This document shows positions 18,678-28,893 of a DNA stretch of 64,000 nucleotides, in pieces. The position numbers and the translations under genes were made by a program. Origin of the DNA: Dermacentor variabilis (Eukaryota; Arthropoda; Arachnida; Ixodida; Ixodidae); contig NC_134570.1 of assembly GCF_050947875.1 (NCBI RefSeq), positions 227,463,265 through 227,527,264 of the forward strand, read 5' to 3'. Numbering within the stretch: position 1 is the stretch's first letter; each line of letters starts with the position of its first letter. The notes under the pieces were generated by a model. It was not told the DNA's origin and made no database searches. It saw nothing but the letters and a program-made list of their open reading frames with translations.

Positions 18678-21491
18678 ATGTATTTTTCTTCAGAAGAACT
18701 AAAACGTTCACTAAATAACAGCAGGCTCACCCATAAATCCCTGATACACTTCAACATACGTAGCCTCTCAAAGAACTATGATAACATGATAGATTTCTTT
18801 ACTAATCTAAATAACCCTTTCACTATCATTTGCCTCTCAGAAGTATGGTTGACAAACGCTGATAGCAGGCTACTTGGTATACCCGGATACACAATGGAAG
18901 TATGTGTCCGTAAGGATGTTCGGTATGGTGGTTCAGCAATTTTTGTCCAAGATAACCATCCATATCACCGTCGCCATGATCTATCTTTCTCTTGCCCTAA
19001 CGTTGAATCTGTATTTTTGAAATTCGATAAATCTTTTCTTTCAGCTAACAGTAGAAACACAATAATTGGATCAGTATACCGTTCCCCATCATCTTGCTCT
19101 GCAAGCTTTTGTTCTCAACTAGATGCTATCTTGAACATCATTGCAAACGAAAACAAAAATGTTGTCATCCTCGGTGACATGAACATAGATATTAGTAACC
19201 CCAATGATAGTCATTGTTCTAATTATACCAACTGCTATGCGGGATATGGCCTAGATTCATTAATAACCGTACCCACAAGATGTCCTCCGTCCGGATCTCA
19301 CTCTTTAATAGATCATGTATTATCAAACTTACATCTAGAGCAATGTGCTGGCGTAGTCACTGTTCCCATAACAGACCACTATCCCGTATTCGTTCTGCTA
19401 AAGTCTATTAACACACCATACCAACGAAACATAAAAACGGCAAACTTTCACACCACTAAGTTCATTAGTCAAATTGCTGAAATCGACTGGAACCCGATTC
19501 TTTCTATAACAGACACAATCCTGGCATTCGAACAATTTAACAACAAAGTTAAAAGCGTGTACTCGGAATGTACTAGCCTAACACAAAATATTCGCTGGTT
19601 CTCCGCCCCTAGAAACCCATGGATAACAGGATCCCTCTTAAAAAGTATTAAAAAACATGATAACCAGCATAAAAAATTGAAACGCCAACCTTTTAATGCA
19701 ACTTTAAAGTCGCGGTACATAACTTATTCTAACACACTTACCAGACTCTTGAAAGAAGCCAAGCATTCCTACTTTGAGAAAACGATTGTTAAACACAAAA
19801 ATAGCACCCGCAAAACCTGGGATACCATTAGGTCCTTTCTTTATCTGTCTTCACCAAACCACGCACTGAACCAACTTAATACAGGAACAAGGGTAGTAAC
19901 GGAAGCCACTGATATCGCAAATGAATTCAATACTTTTTTCTGTCCTACACATGATCATTCACTACACAGTATACCACAGCCGGTACTCAGGCGAACACCT
20001 TATTCATTTTACTTGTTCCCTACATCGCCCAAAGAAGTATCCGATTCAATCGCTAGTTTACGAACTACAGGTCCCGGCCTTGACAATTTACAACCTTCTA
20101 AAATCAAATTAGTATCATCTCATATCGCCGATGTACTCGCGCACATTGTTAACTGCATGTTCACAACAGGCGTTTTCCCCGACGAATTAAAGCACGGTAA
20201 AATAACTCCTATATTAAAAAAAGGTAACAAAGAATTAATTTCAAACTACCTTCCTATCTGCATGCTATCTTTTTTTAGCAAAGTCATTGAGAAACTACTT
20301 GTAACCCGCTTAACAAACTACTTTCACAAATTTAATTTTCTCTCGCCTGAACAACATGGGTTTCGTAAAGGTTATTCAACTGAAACAGCTATAACATCAT
20401 TCACTGACAAAATAAAACATGCCCTTGACAACTTCCATACTGTTGGTTCAGTTTTCGTTGACTTCAGTAAAGCATTTGACACCATCTGTCATAACATCCA
20501 TTCTTACAAGTTAGAAGCTCTGGGCATTCGTGGCCCAGCTTTTACGCTCATCCGCAGTTATTTGACTAACAGAACCCAAGTTGTAAATTTCGGAGGTTCA
20601 CTTTCACGTACTAAATTAGTCACTAAGGGTGTCCCACAAGGCTCACTTTTAGGCCCTTTACTTTTCCTGGTGTACATTAATGATCTTCCTCACTGTTTAA
20701 CCAGTACTTCATCTATACTATATGCTGACAACACGACTATACTTACTAATAGCAAATGCATTAATACTGTAATAAAACGACTAAATTCTGACCTAAGCAA
20801 CTTATCTGCGTGGTGCACAAGTAACAAACTTCACATCAACCCTTCGAAAACTCAGTTTATGCTTTTTCATACACATAAACGCGTCATCGCGCCCGCGCCC
20901 CCGCTCGTCTTACAAAATCATGTTCTCTCACCTTCACATGAAGTTGTCTTCCTTGGCGTCAAACTTGACCCCCAACTTAAGTTTAACTTGCATGCTGACA
21001 TGGTCTCAAAAAAAATTGCCTTTGGAATAAGAGTACTAATCCTAACGCACTCGTATTTTCCACAAAACGTTAGAACTTCACTTTATTACGCGTTTATTCA
21101 TTGTCACCTGCAATACTGCATCTCAGTTTGGGGAAACACATATAGCTGGCACATAATATATCTACAACATTTACAAAATCAAGCCTTGAGGATCATCAAT
21201 TTCTCTAGTTACATGTCACATGCAGTACCAATTTTCAGTTCTTTAAAAATACTACCATTACATTACATGCTCCAGCTCAAATTGGTTTTACTAATATACC
21301 GCACACTAAATCATGAAATAATTTTAGATGCATTTAATAACTCTGCTCTTACCAACACTAACAATACGAGATTTTCCTCTAACAACAATTTTTTACTCCC
21401 TCGAATAAACACTAATTATGGAATGTTTACTTCCCTTTTTACGGCCATTAAATACTGGAACAAACCCATATATACTGGAACCCCATATTAA
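18678..21491 (+). CDS. LINE ORF2: AP endonuclease and reverse transcriptase (YADN active site)
   Basis: 937 residues. The endonuclease occupies about 1-240: LIHFNIRSLSKN, IICLSEVWLT, VVILGDMNIDI, LIDHVLSN, ITDHYPVFV. RT occupies about 470-760: PILKKGNKELISNYLPICML, EQHGFRKGYSTE, SVFVDFSKAFDTICHNI, KGVPQGSLLGPLLFLVYIND, SILYADNTTILTNS. The catalytic YADD is YADN here, so polymerase activity should be lost. Other slips (YLPICML for YRPISLL) also suggest decay. A frameshift near 21480 cuts off the last 30 or so residues (HIKACRTTLTFRRNM continues in another frame to about 21574). The clade is CR1/L2-like by sequence feel. Confidence 0.9.
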   Translation: MYFSSEELKRSLNNSRLTHKSLIHFNIRSLSKNYDNMIDFFTNLNNPFTIICLSEVWLTNADSRLLGIPGYTMEVCVRKDVRYGGSAIFVQDNHPYHRRHDLSFSCPNVESVFLKFDKSFLSANSRNTIIGSVYRSPSSCSASFCSQLDAILNIIANENKNVVILGDMNIDISNPNDSHCSNYTNCYAGYGLDSLITVPTRCPPSGSHSLIDHVLSNLHLEQCAGVVTVPITDHYPVFVLLKSINTPYQRNIKTANFHTTKFISQIAEIDWNPILSITDTILAFEQFNNKVKSVYSECTSLTQNIRWFSAPRNPWITGSLLKSIKKHDNQHKKLKRQPFNATLKSRYITYSNTLTRLLKEAKHSYFEKTIVKHKNSTRKTWDTIRSFLYLSSPNHALNQLNTGTRVVTEATDIANEFNTFFCPTHDHSLHSIPQPVLRRTPYSFYLFPTSPKEVSDSIASLRTTGPGLDNLQPSKIKLVSSHIADVLAHIVNCMFTTGVFPDELKHGKITPILKKGNKELISNYLPICMLSFFSKVIEKLLVTRLTNYFHKFNFLSPEQHGFRKGYSTETAITSFTDKIKHALDNFHTVGSVFVDFSKAFDTICHNIHSYKLEALGIRGPAFTLIRSYLTNRTQVVNFGGSLSRTKLVTKGVPQGSLLGPLLFLVYINDLPHCLTSTSSILYADNTTILTNSKCINTVIKRLNSDLSNLSAWCTSNKLHINPSKTQFMLFHTHKRVIAPAPPLVLQNHVLSPSHEVVFLGVKLDPQLKFNLHADMVSKKIAFGIRVLILTHSYFPQNVRTSLYYAFIHCHLQYCISVWGNTYSWHIIYLQHLQNQALRIINFSSYMSHAVPIFSSLKILPLHYMLQLKLVLLIYRTLNHEIILDAFNNSALTNTNNTRFSSNNNFLLPRINTNYGMFTSLFTAIKYWNKPIYTGTPY

Positions 21492-22105
21492 AGCCTGCCG
21501 CACAACATTAACATTCAGGAGAAATATGAAGAAATATTTACTAACGACACTACTGGCTACTGATTCATTACTATAAGCATATATTGTCTACAAATCTATT
21601 TACCAGTTTTCAATGATTCTGTATTTACCTATTGTATCGACAGCTTTTATTTCTTTGTTATTCTATATCTTCCTTTGTCTTCTTTTTTCTTCTTTCTTAG
21701 GCATTTTAAATTTTTGTCGCATAGTCTATATAACATTTGTACTTTGCGTATTGTAAGCATATATTTGTTTCTAATTATCTGTTACATTAACCTCGTGTTC
21801 TTTGATATGTGTCATTCCTATGTTTCCATAACGTGTCAATTACTACATATTTATTTATTCATACGCTGTATCGGTTTCATTTGCTTGTGTTTTGAACTTC
21901 AATTATTGTAAGCAACTTTTTGTATTTGTTTATTTTTTCATAACCTTCATGTTTTCTTACGTCTGTCGTTGCTATGCTACCATAATGTATTAATTCATGC
22001 AATGTTAAATAACTAATAGGAGGTCCCCCTGACAGTTCTTGCAACTACAGGACCTCCTTCTGTACTAATGAATGATGAAATAAAATAAAATAAAAAAATA
22101 AATAA

Positions 22106-22547
22106 GCAGCTTCATTGGCCTATGCTCCTATTTTCGACGATTCGTTCGCAATTTCGGTACTGTGATCGCCTAAACGAACTTCCCCAAGGCGACAACGAAC
22201 TTTCGACTTGGTCCAAAGCCTCTGATGATGCCATTACGACTTTTCGCTGCCTACTCACGTCTGCCAATCTTGCACCATTTTGATCCAAGCGCACATACAG
22301 AACTGCACATTGACGCCAGTGATGTCGGCCTAGGTGCCGTGCTTGAACAACATCTGAACAGTAATGCCGAATACATGGTCGCTAATGTCAGTCGTGCGCT
22401 CACCAAACCTGAGGCCAATTACTTGGTAATAGAAAGACTGCCTGGCCGTCGTATGGGCTCTTCAGAAATTTCACCCATATCTCTACGGTCGACCATTTGA
22501 CGTGGTGACGGATCATCGCGCTCTTTAAGGGCTGTCTAACCTCAAAG
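22106..22547 (+). pseudogene. Ty3/gypsy pol remnant: RT thumb and RNase H
   Basis: Resumes the shell gypsy: SFIGLCSYFRRFVRNFG, then SKASDDAITTFRCLLT-like sequence. RNase H follows: [54 protein letters not shown]. It is broken by frameshifts. It ends with LSNLK at the target duplication AACCTCAAAG (22538-22547) and resumes at 41564. Confidence 0.85.
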
Positions 22548-23361
22548 TGGCTGAGGAGTTCTATAGAGATTTATACAATACCAGCGGCACCCACAAAGAT
22601 AATGGAAGAGAGAATAGTCTAGAGGAATTCGAAATTCCACAGGTAACGCCGGAAGAAGTAAAGAAAACCTTGGGAGCTATGCAAAGGGGGAAGGCAGCTG
22701 GGGAGGATCAGGTAACAGCAGATTTGTTGATGGAGGGCAGACTGTTCTAGAGAAACTGGACACCCTGTATACGCATTGCCGCATGACCTCGAGCGTACCG
22801 GAATCTTGGAAAAACGCTAACATAATCCCAATCAATAAGAAAGGGGACGCCAAAGACTTGAAAAATTATAGACCGATCAGCTTACTGTCAGTTGCCTACA
22901 AACTATTTACTAAGGTAATCGCAAATAGAATCAGGAACACCTTAGACTTCTCTCAAGCAAAGGACCAGGCAGGATTCCGTAAAGGCTACTCAACAATAGA
23001 CCATATTCACACTATCAATCAGGTGATAGAGAAATGTGCGGAATATAACCAACCCTTATATATAGCTTTCATTGATTACGAGAAAGCGTTTGATTCTGTC
23101 GAAACGTCAGCAGTCACGGAGGCATTACAGAACCAGGGTGTAGACGAGCCATATGTAAAAATACTGGAAGATATCTATAGCGGCTCCACAGCTACCGTAG
23201 TCCTCCATAAAGAAAGCAACAAAATCCCAATAAAGAAAGGTGTCAGGCAGGGAGATACGATCTCTCCAATGCTATTCACAGCGTGTTTACAGGAGGTATT
23301 GAGAGACCTGGATTGTGAAGAATTCGGGATAAAATTTAATTGAGAATACCTTAGTAACTTG
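22548..23361 (+). pseudogene. RTE reverse transcriptase, first part
   Basis: Starts in the pre-RT linker (FYRDLYNTSGTHKDN, VTPEEVKKTLGAMQRGKAAG). After a frameshift near 22740 the frame 22783-23343 reads WKNANIIPINKKGDAKDLKN, DQAGFRKGYSTIDHIHTINQ, PLYIAFIDYEKAFDSVE, VRQGDTISPMLFTACLQEVL. The first catalytic Asp and the RQGD box are intact. A stop (GIKFN followed by TGA) occurs just before the insertion point at EYLSNL. Confidence 0.9.
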
Positions 23362-24081
23362 TGTAGGAGTTGAGGGGGACTTTGGGATAAAAAACTTGGG
23401 AGGTTTATTTACATGATTTACAGCGAGCGTCAATTAACAGTCTTAAAGTCATTACGGGCCGGCAGCAACTCGGACGCTGCGGCCCGCGGCAAGAAGCTCG
23501 AAAGAGATGAATCAAGGAATGCTCAAGGAATGCTCTAGGAATGCTCCTCTGCTGCTCCCGGTCTGCGTCTTTTAAGCCCTTCGGTGTCACATTCGGCCAA
23601 TGAGAGAGCCCGCTCAGGTGTCGCCATTTTCAGCCAATCGGCGAGCCCGCTCGGGTGTCGTCATTTTCGGCCAATGGTAGGCGCTCGTCCGATGGAGTCA
23701 CACCCGGCAAAAAGAGTCGCTGCTTGGTGTTTGTCCGAGGGCTTTCTTCTCCCTGCGGTCTTGCCTTGCTGACTTGCAATGCGCCGTCACAATACATGGA
23801 TGGGGGCGACGCCGCCAGGTTGTCACGGCGCATTACAGCCGTCTTGCTTCGGGACCCACTTTACCCGCCACAGTGCCAGGCTCTCGCTTCACTTTCGGGA
23901 AGAGCCAAGCAGTGAATAGCTCCACCGGCTGCACACGAAGTGGGGTCCGCCAACTTGTTTGCACGTGCCGTGCCTCAGGAATGTGGCATCCGTGTTTCTG
24001 CGCTTCTTAATTAGCTGTGGTGCGATTCGATGTGGCCTGGGGAGCTCGAAGTAGGCTCAGGAAATGGTCCCGTATCTAACA
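23362..24081 (-). repeat. LTR of the gypsy-like element, left (3') copy
   Basis: 720 bp, uninterrupted, from TGTAGGAG to ATCTAACA. Its match to 38839-40806 (minus the TTAA insert) is very close, with scattered single-base differences such as CTTCTTAATTAG versus CGTCCCTAATTAG. Confidence 0.9.
23594..23682. promoter_or_regulatory. Three CCAAT boxes at 37-bp spacing in the LTR
   Basis: CCAAT pentamers start at 23597, 23634 and 23671, each in a diverged 37-bp unit (for example GAGCCCGCTCGGGTGTCGTC). The same array is in the right LTR at about 40320-40410. Evenly spaced CCAAT boxes suggest an LTR enhancer or promoter; function is inferred. Confidence 0.55.
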
Positions 24082-25078
24082 GCTCGTCCTCGCCCCGGAA
24101 GTTCGGAATGGCCGCTGAACTCAATTCGCTGGCCATGAGGAACGCTGAAAGAACCTGCAGGGTACTGGTGTCGAGCCTCGTTTGACGAACTTCGGGATCC
24201 TAGGCCCTGGAGAACATACGTCAAACAAACAAACAAAACACAGCGCTGCACCACGTGTAAGCGCAGGCTCTTCACCTCTGACTCGCCAGGCTATTACTGA
24301 GTCAAAATGAACCCTGATCTTTTATTTCCCCAATTTTGACAAAGCAGTTCCAACCACCTTTCCAAACTGCTATCCATTTCTCCCCGAATGCCGACAAGAC
24401 CAGGGTGCTATTGTTGTTGCAAAACAAAAGGTTGTTGCCATTCCAAACAAACCATCAAAACAGCCGAACATAAGTGACCTAACTACTCGAACAGCATGTT
24501 TTCAACCTATCGCAGTGGCGTACTTATCGCACATACTGTTGCCACTGAACAGTCTGGTCAAATTCACAAGTACGTAATCACAAGCGCGCTAGCCTTGTGG
24601 TCACTAATCAGCACGCGTACTTGCGTCGTAGGCAAACTTTTCATTACGCCTACTCATGTGTCTTTTTCTAGTCCATACAGGACACGTACCTTAAGAGAAC
24701 AACCAAACTTGCGTAACTTATGCACACCGCAAAACCCTTTAAAAAACATGCGTCTCCTAATCACTAGTTCTACGCACGCTCACTAAAGAAGTCAGAATAT
24801 GGCTGTCCCCAACACACACGAGCAACCCAGTCATAAATCTGCTTCCTTCCGTCCACACAGGACAGGCGCTAATGGAACTAAGAACGCTTCTCAGTGTAAA
24901 CCATGCACTCACTGAAAACCTACGCGGTTAAACTTAGAAATTTTTTTAAAAAACGCTTATATATAAAATAAAAAAATAAAAAAGAAGGTTAACTAAAACA
25001 CACGCGCGTTACGATAGGCCTCTCACCGATAACCTTGACACTCAGGTTACTCACACACAAAAAAAGAAAGCCTATCTA
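24082..25078 (-). other. 3' interior of the gypsy-like element, non-coding
   Basis: AT-rich sequence next to the 3' LTR. From about 24460 to 25078 it matches, inverted, 45480-46084 of the second copy (for example ATAACCTTGACA, GGTTAACTAAAACACACG). No protein domain is visible. Confidence 0.7.
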
Positions 25079-25107
25079 TAGTCGGATACAACTTTAGAAA
25101 AAAGGGG
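25079..25107 (+). repeat. Left terminal inverted repeat of the TA transposon
   Basis: Starts TAGTCGGATACAACTTTAG and runs through AAAAAAGGGG. It is the exact reverse complement of 36473-36501. Confidence 0.9.
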
Positions 25108-25513
25108 AGGCCCGCCGAGGCCCCGCCCAGATGACCGAAGCGCGACGTCCGATTGCCTCCGCGACTAAAATAATCCCTCTCAAAAAATCGTGCTTCTGAA
25201 ACGGGCAATTCTCGGTATAAATAAAGACTCTTGTATTTTGATGACTGGTTTAGTAGAGCTCTCATGTGCTACAGCACATGCCGGATCGCGACAGAAAAAT
25301 AACCCCATGCCTTCCACAACGCTGCCCGTCGTCTGCTCTTTAGCTTCATTGCAAGTGACGAAAGTAGAAAGGGCAGCTCTGCATGGCTTTTGCGCTTCTT
25401 TACATGTACACGGCAAATATACTACTCCTGATCCGAGCTTCAAATGAATCAGTTGATATTGAACAAGAGCATATATAAAAGAATGCATTTATCATAACCA
25501 TTACAAACTCAAG

Positions 25514-25751
25514 ATGCTCGGTGTCAGCGAAAGCACAGTGTTCAAGGTGAGGAGGGAGGTCAAAGCTTCGCATATTTCGGGTGGCAAACTGTCGACGCCG
25601 TCGCGAAAGCGCCCACAAAATGTGGAGAAAAGAAGATGCAGCACGAAGTATTACACGTTGTGAGCGCCAAGGTCGTGTGCACGATTTCTTTCGCCGCAAC
25701 GAGATACCGACGGTCGTGAAGATCACTAACGAGTTCTCGAAGCGTATATGG
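25514..25751 (+). pseudogene. Transposase N-terminal helix-turn-helix part
   Basis: Frame MLGVSESTVFKVRREVKASH, then KLSTPSRKRPQN. A shifted frame follows with VHDFFRRNEIPTVVKITNEF and SKR. This resembles the HTH DNA-binding region of Tc1/mariner-type transposases (sequence-specific binding of the inverted repeats). It is cut at SKR by the LTR at 25752-26436, and the remaining coding sequence resumes at about 26437. Confidence 0.65.
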
Positions 25752-26436
25752 TGTTATGTTTGCGCCCTGGGATTTGCCTGACGGAAGGCCACTGCTATGG
25801 TGTGTCTACCGTGGAGGCAGCATTCATCCCCGCATGGTGCCTGCTTCGGGCACACGACTACGTGCACGGCTCGGGTTTCCTCGTGGCTGCGCGGCGTCCA
25901 CGACTGAAGCGGCCACCGGATCACGGAGTGCTATTCGGCCCCTCCCCGTGCCGGCAGCAATGCAACTCCCCCCTTCCTTTGTCCGGCGGCACCTGCACCA
26001 CGAACGACTCCCTCTGTGTTTGGGACGGTTTCCAAAGGAGGGCTGTGTTTCGACCCCGTGCCTTGCAGTTGGTTCCCTTTGTCCTATGCGGGCTATAAAA
26101 CTTCCCCGGCACACCATTCTGACCGACCGCCAGATCGGCCCGACGCCGCAGCGCGGTTCGAGGAAGCACCGGCCACCGAGAGCGGCGTTAGGACCACGGA
26201 GGCAGCCCGGACCCTCTCTCTCGACCTTGTTTCGTCCGTAGGGTCTGTGTGGGGAATCTGGGGACTGAGGAGTGTTATTTAAGCAGCTTGCAGCTGCTCT
26301 GTTGGTCTCTCTCCTGATAACGACCACAACATGTAAACACTGTATAAAGAATTCTTCGCCAAGAAAGCTCTCCTCGTCTCTGACTCTGCGTGAAGTGGGG
26401 TCCAGACCTCCTGCCGGCCACACATATCTCGGCACA
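25752..26436 (+). mobile_element. Solo LTR inside the transposase gene
   Basis: 685 bp beginning TGTTATGTTTGCGCCCTGGG and ending ATCTCGGCACA, sitting between two parts of one transposase frame. It has a TATA-like GGGCTATAAAAC at about 26090. No clear target duplication is seen (TATGG versus TGCAA). GC content is much higher than the surroundings. Solo-LTR status is inferred from TG/CA ends, size and absence of an interior. Confidence 0.6.
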
Positions 26437-26529
26437 TGCAAAAATGGATCTCCCATCACTGAAGCGGTGAACTGTGCATCGCCTGCTTGTCGACATCTGA
26501 TTAAAGCATGAGAAGAGGAACCACAATTC

Positions 26530-27441
26530 GCTGCTTATCGACCGGGATGACATGGTGGAATCGCTACCTTCTTGACGTGGAGCGCTACAGGCAGAAGGCC
26601 GAAAGATCTTTGTCCTAGACGGGACATGGTTGACGGCGGGACACACAGGGTCGATCATGTGGAGAGACATCGTGGTGCAGAAGCGCGGACACCTGCACGC
26701 TCGAGCAAATCGCCTGTCGACGGGTCCGAAACAACCTTCTGGAAAAGGCCAGCACCTGATTGTGATGCACATCGGCAGCAAGGATGGCTTCAGCGACGGC
26801 TGCTTAGATAGATTCCGTGACCAAAAAACAGGCAACTACCACAATGAAATGGACGGCAATCGCTTTGAGGGATGGTTTAATGACGTTCTGCAGAAGTTGC
26901 CTGCTGGTAGCGTCATTGTTTTGGACAATCGACCTTACCATTCCCAGAGAGAAGAGAAATTGTCAATGACAGCTTGGAAGAAGGAAAAAATACAGGAGTG
27001 GCTCAAAAGCAAAACCATCACCTACAGCGAAAGGATAATTAGAAAGCAGCTTCTTGGGTTGGCCGCGCTTTCTGAGCTACATATCGTAGACAATGCAGTG
27101 GAAAGGGCTGGATGCATTGTACTCAGGCTGCCACCGTACCACTGCGATTTAATCCTATCGAGCTTGTGTGGGCAAAGGTGAAAAATAGCATCGCTGTGGG
27201 CAACGGAGACTTCAAGCTGTCCACAGCCGAAGACGTCTTGAGAGAAAAAATCAAGCACAGGACGGCAGAAGACTGGAGGAAGAACATTCACCACGTGATG
27301 GACCTGGAGGTAAAGTTCAGGCTTGATACGTCTGGAAGTGACCGTATTCAACCCATCATCATCCAAGTGGGTGAAGATGACAGTGAAGAAAGCGACTCCG
27401 ACTGCGAGCTTTCCGGCATTGAGACACTCGATGAAGCATAA
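26530..27441 (+). pseudogene. DDE transposase catalytic part, Asp-Glu spacing about 78
   Basis: Frames 26630-27181 and 27112-27441, plus a shifted stretch before them. Sequence order: IFVLDGTWLTAGHTGSIMW (first Asp), GPKQPSGKGQHLIVMHIGSK, MDGNRFEGWFNDVLQKLP, SVIVLDNRPYHS (second Asp), VLRLPPYHC, PIELVWAKVKNS (Glu). About 78 residues separate the second Asp from the Glu, against 34-41 in classical Tc1/mariner. This suggests the long-spacer branch described as DD82E/Sailor (from memory). A one-base frameshift near 27150 and earlier shifts disable it. No downstream domain was recognised. Confidence 0.75.
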
Positions 27442-27689
27442 CAGCTTCTTATTAACAAAAGAACAGCCCTTATTAGGGCTACCAAAATTTTTCTGGTGGG
27501 TTCGCAGCAGCCAAGCATTCTCCCGTGATCTCTCAAAAAAATAAGCAGTTCATTTGGTGACATATTTCTTTTAATCGAAGCCCAATTCTCAAAAAGTATC
27601 GTCCTGCACAGATCATGCTCAATATAAGATTTGGCATGAAAACATGCTGAAATGCTGGAAAATCTGAATGCAAATACAGTTATTAACTC

Positions 27690-28521
27690 TGAATAACTAT
27701 GTGGGGCCCAAAATGCTCATTCGGGCAGCCACTGTCCACCTTCACACGAAAAAGCAGTAGTCAACGTGAAAGTGACAGCCACTCTTAGCAGCCTGCACGC
27801 CAAAGCATATTGTGCTTTGAGTGCAGTTGTGCTGCCCCTAATGTTTTTTCCAGCCCGTTGAGATGAATAATGCCAATGTCAGAAGGCCCGAAATACTCTA
27901 TTGGGCAGCCACCTATGAGCATGACGGGCCCTGTGATGAAATAACAGTCGTCGGGGCATGCTTGAAAGGCACCTTTAGTATTTCACAGCGCAGCCATGTC
28001 GTAGCCATTGCAGGTGAAGCAGCAGTAGTCAATGCGAAATTGACCGCCACTTTTAGCAGTTTGCGTACAAAAGCACAACATGTGGTCGCAATTCATTTTG
28101 GTTACCTGGCCCAGGCAAGTTTTGCGAATAAGAACAATTATCAAACATCATTAGCTTAGTTAGGCCCAGAAAACTAATTTGGGTAGCTATTAATAGCAGT
28201 AGTCGAGGGCACGCTTGAAAGGCACCATTAGCAGCCTGCACGTCAAAGCGCAGTCAAGCTGTCGCCACTGTTGGTGAAACAGCAGCAATCAATGCGAAAA
28301 CGACAGCCACTGTTGGCAGCTTGCATGCAAAAACACATTCATGTGGCGGCATTGCTTATTTTGGTTACCTGGCCCAGGCAAGTTTTGCGAATAAGAACAA
28401 TTATCAAACATCCTTAGCTTAGTTAGGCCCAGAAAACTCATTTGGGTAGCTATTAATAGCAGTAGTCGAGGGCACGCTTGAAAGGCACCGTTCACAGTCT
28501 GCACATCAAATCACAGTCATG
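27690..28521 (+). repeat. Tandem repeat of about 255 bp in the transposon 3' region
   Basis: GCTTGAAAGGCACC recurs at about 27960, 28211 and 28470, with companions TTACCTGGCCCAGGCAAG and GGCCCAGAAAACT. A more diverged unit begins near 27690. Two units are close, the others decayed. The array is interrupted by the LINE at 28522. Confidence 0.7.
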
Positions 28522-28893
28522 ATGATGATGATGATGTATGGGGTTTTTTGGCGCAAGGGCCAGGTATGGCCAAAGAGCGCCATGTCTGTGCTAATGGGTT
28601 TGCAATGTACTTATGATTACTATGAAGTTGGTGCGACGTGGCCGTAAAGGGGCCTTAAAATATACGCACTAAAGTGCGCAAAATCTGTATAATAAAATTA
28701 TGGCGATGACGTATGACTTGTACTATGAACATTTAGATGCATTTAAAAAGAATGATACGATAGGTAAAATATAGCAGATTATAAGAAATGATAGAGCACT
28801 ACTGCCTCCTTAGGGCTCTTGAAACACAAGGGCCTGGAGGCATGTGCTATGCAAGACAATTATCACAGTGGCATACTCTGGAGAGAGGAGGCG

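Larger units (their letters stand above)
17262..22105 (+). mobile_element. CR1/L2-type LINE with tandem-repeat 5' region
   Basis: A 4.8-kb insertion that interrupts gypsy RT between NLKAL (17261) and SFIGLCSYF (22106). It comprises 2.2 tandem 276-bp units, a 92-bp leader, ORF1, a 49-bp spacer, ORF2 and an AT-rich 3' UTR of about 550 bp ending in AATAAAATAAA and TAAATAA repeats. Since gypsy sequence is continuous on both sides, the tandem repeats belong to the inserted LINE. No clear target duplication was found; AAGCA at both edges is too short to count. Confidence 0.85.

Noticed and set aside
25824..26459. 211-codon minus-strand open frame
   Set aside because: It lies inside the GC-rich solo LTR, on a strand with no recognisable domain; long frames are expected at this GC content.
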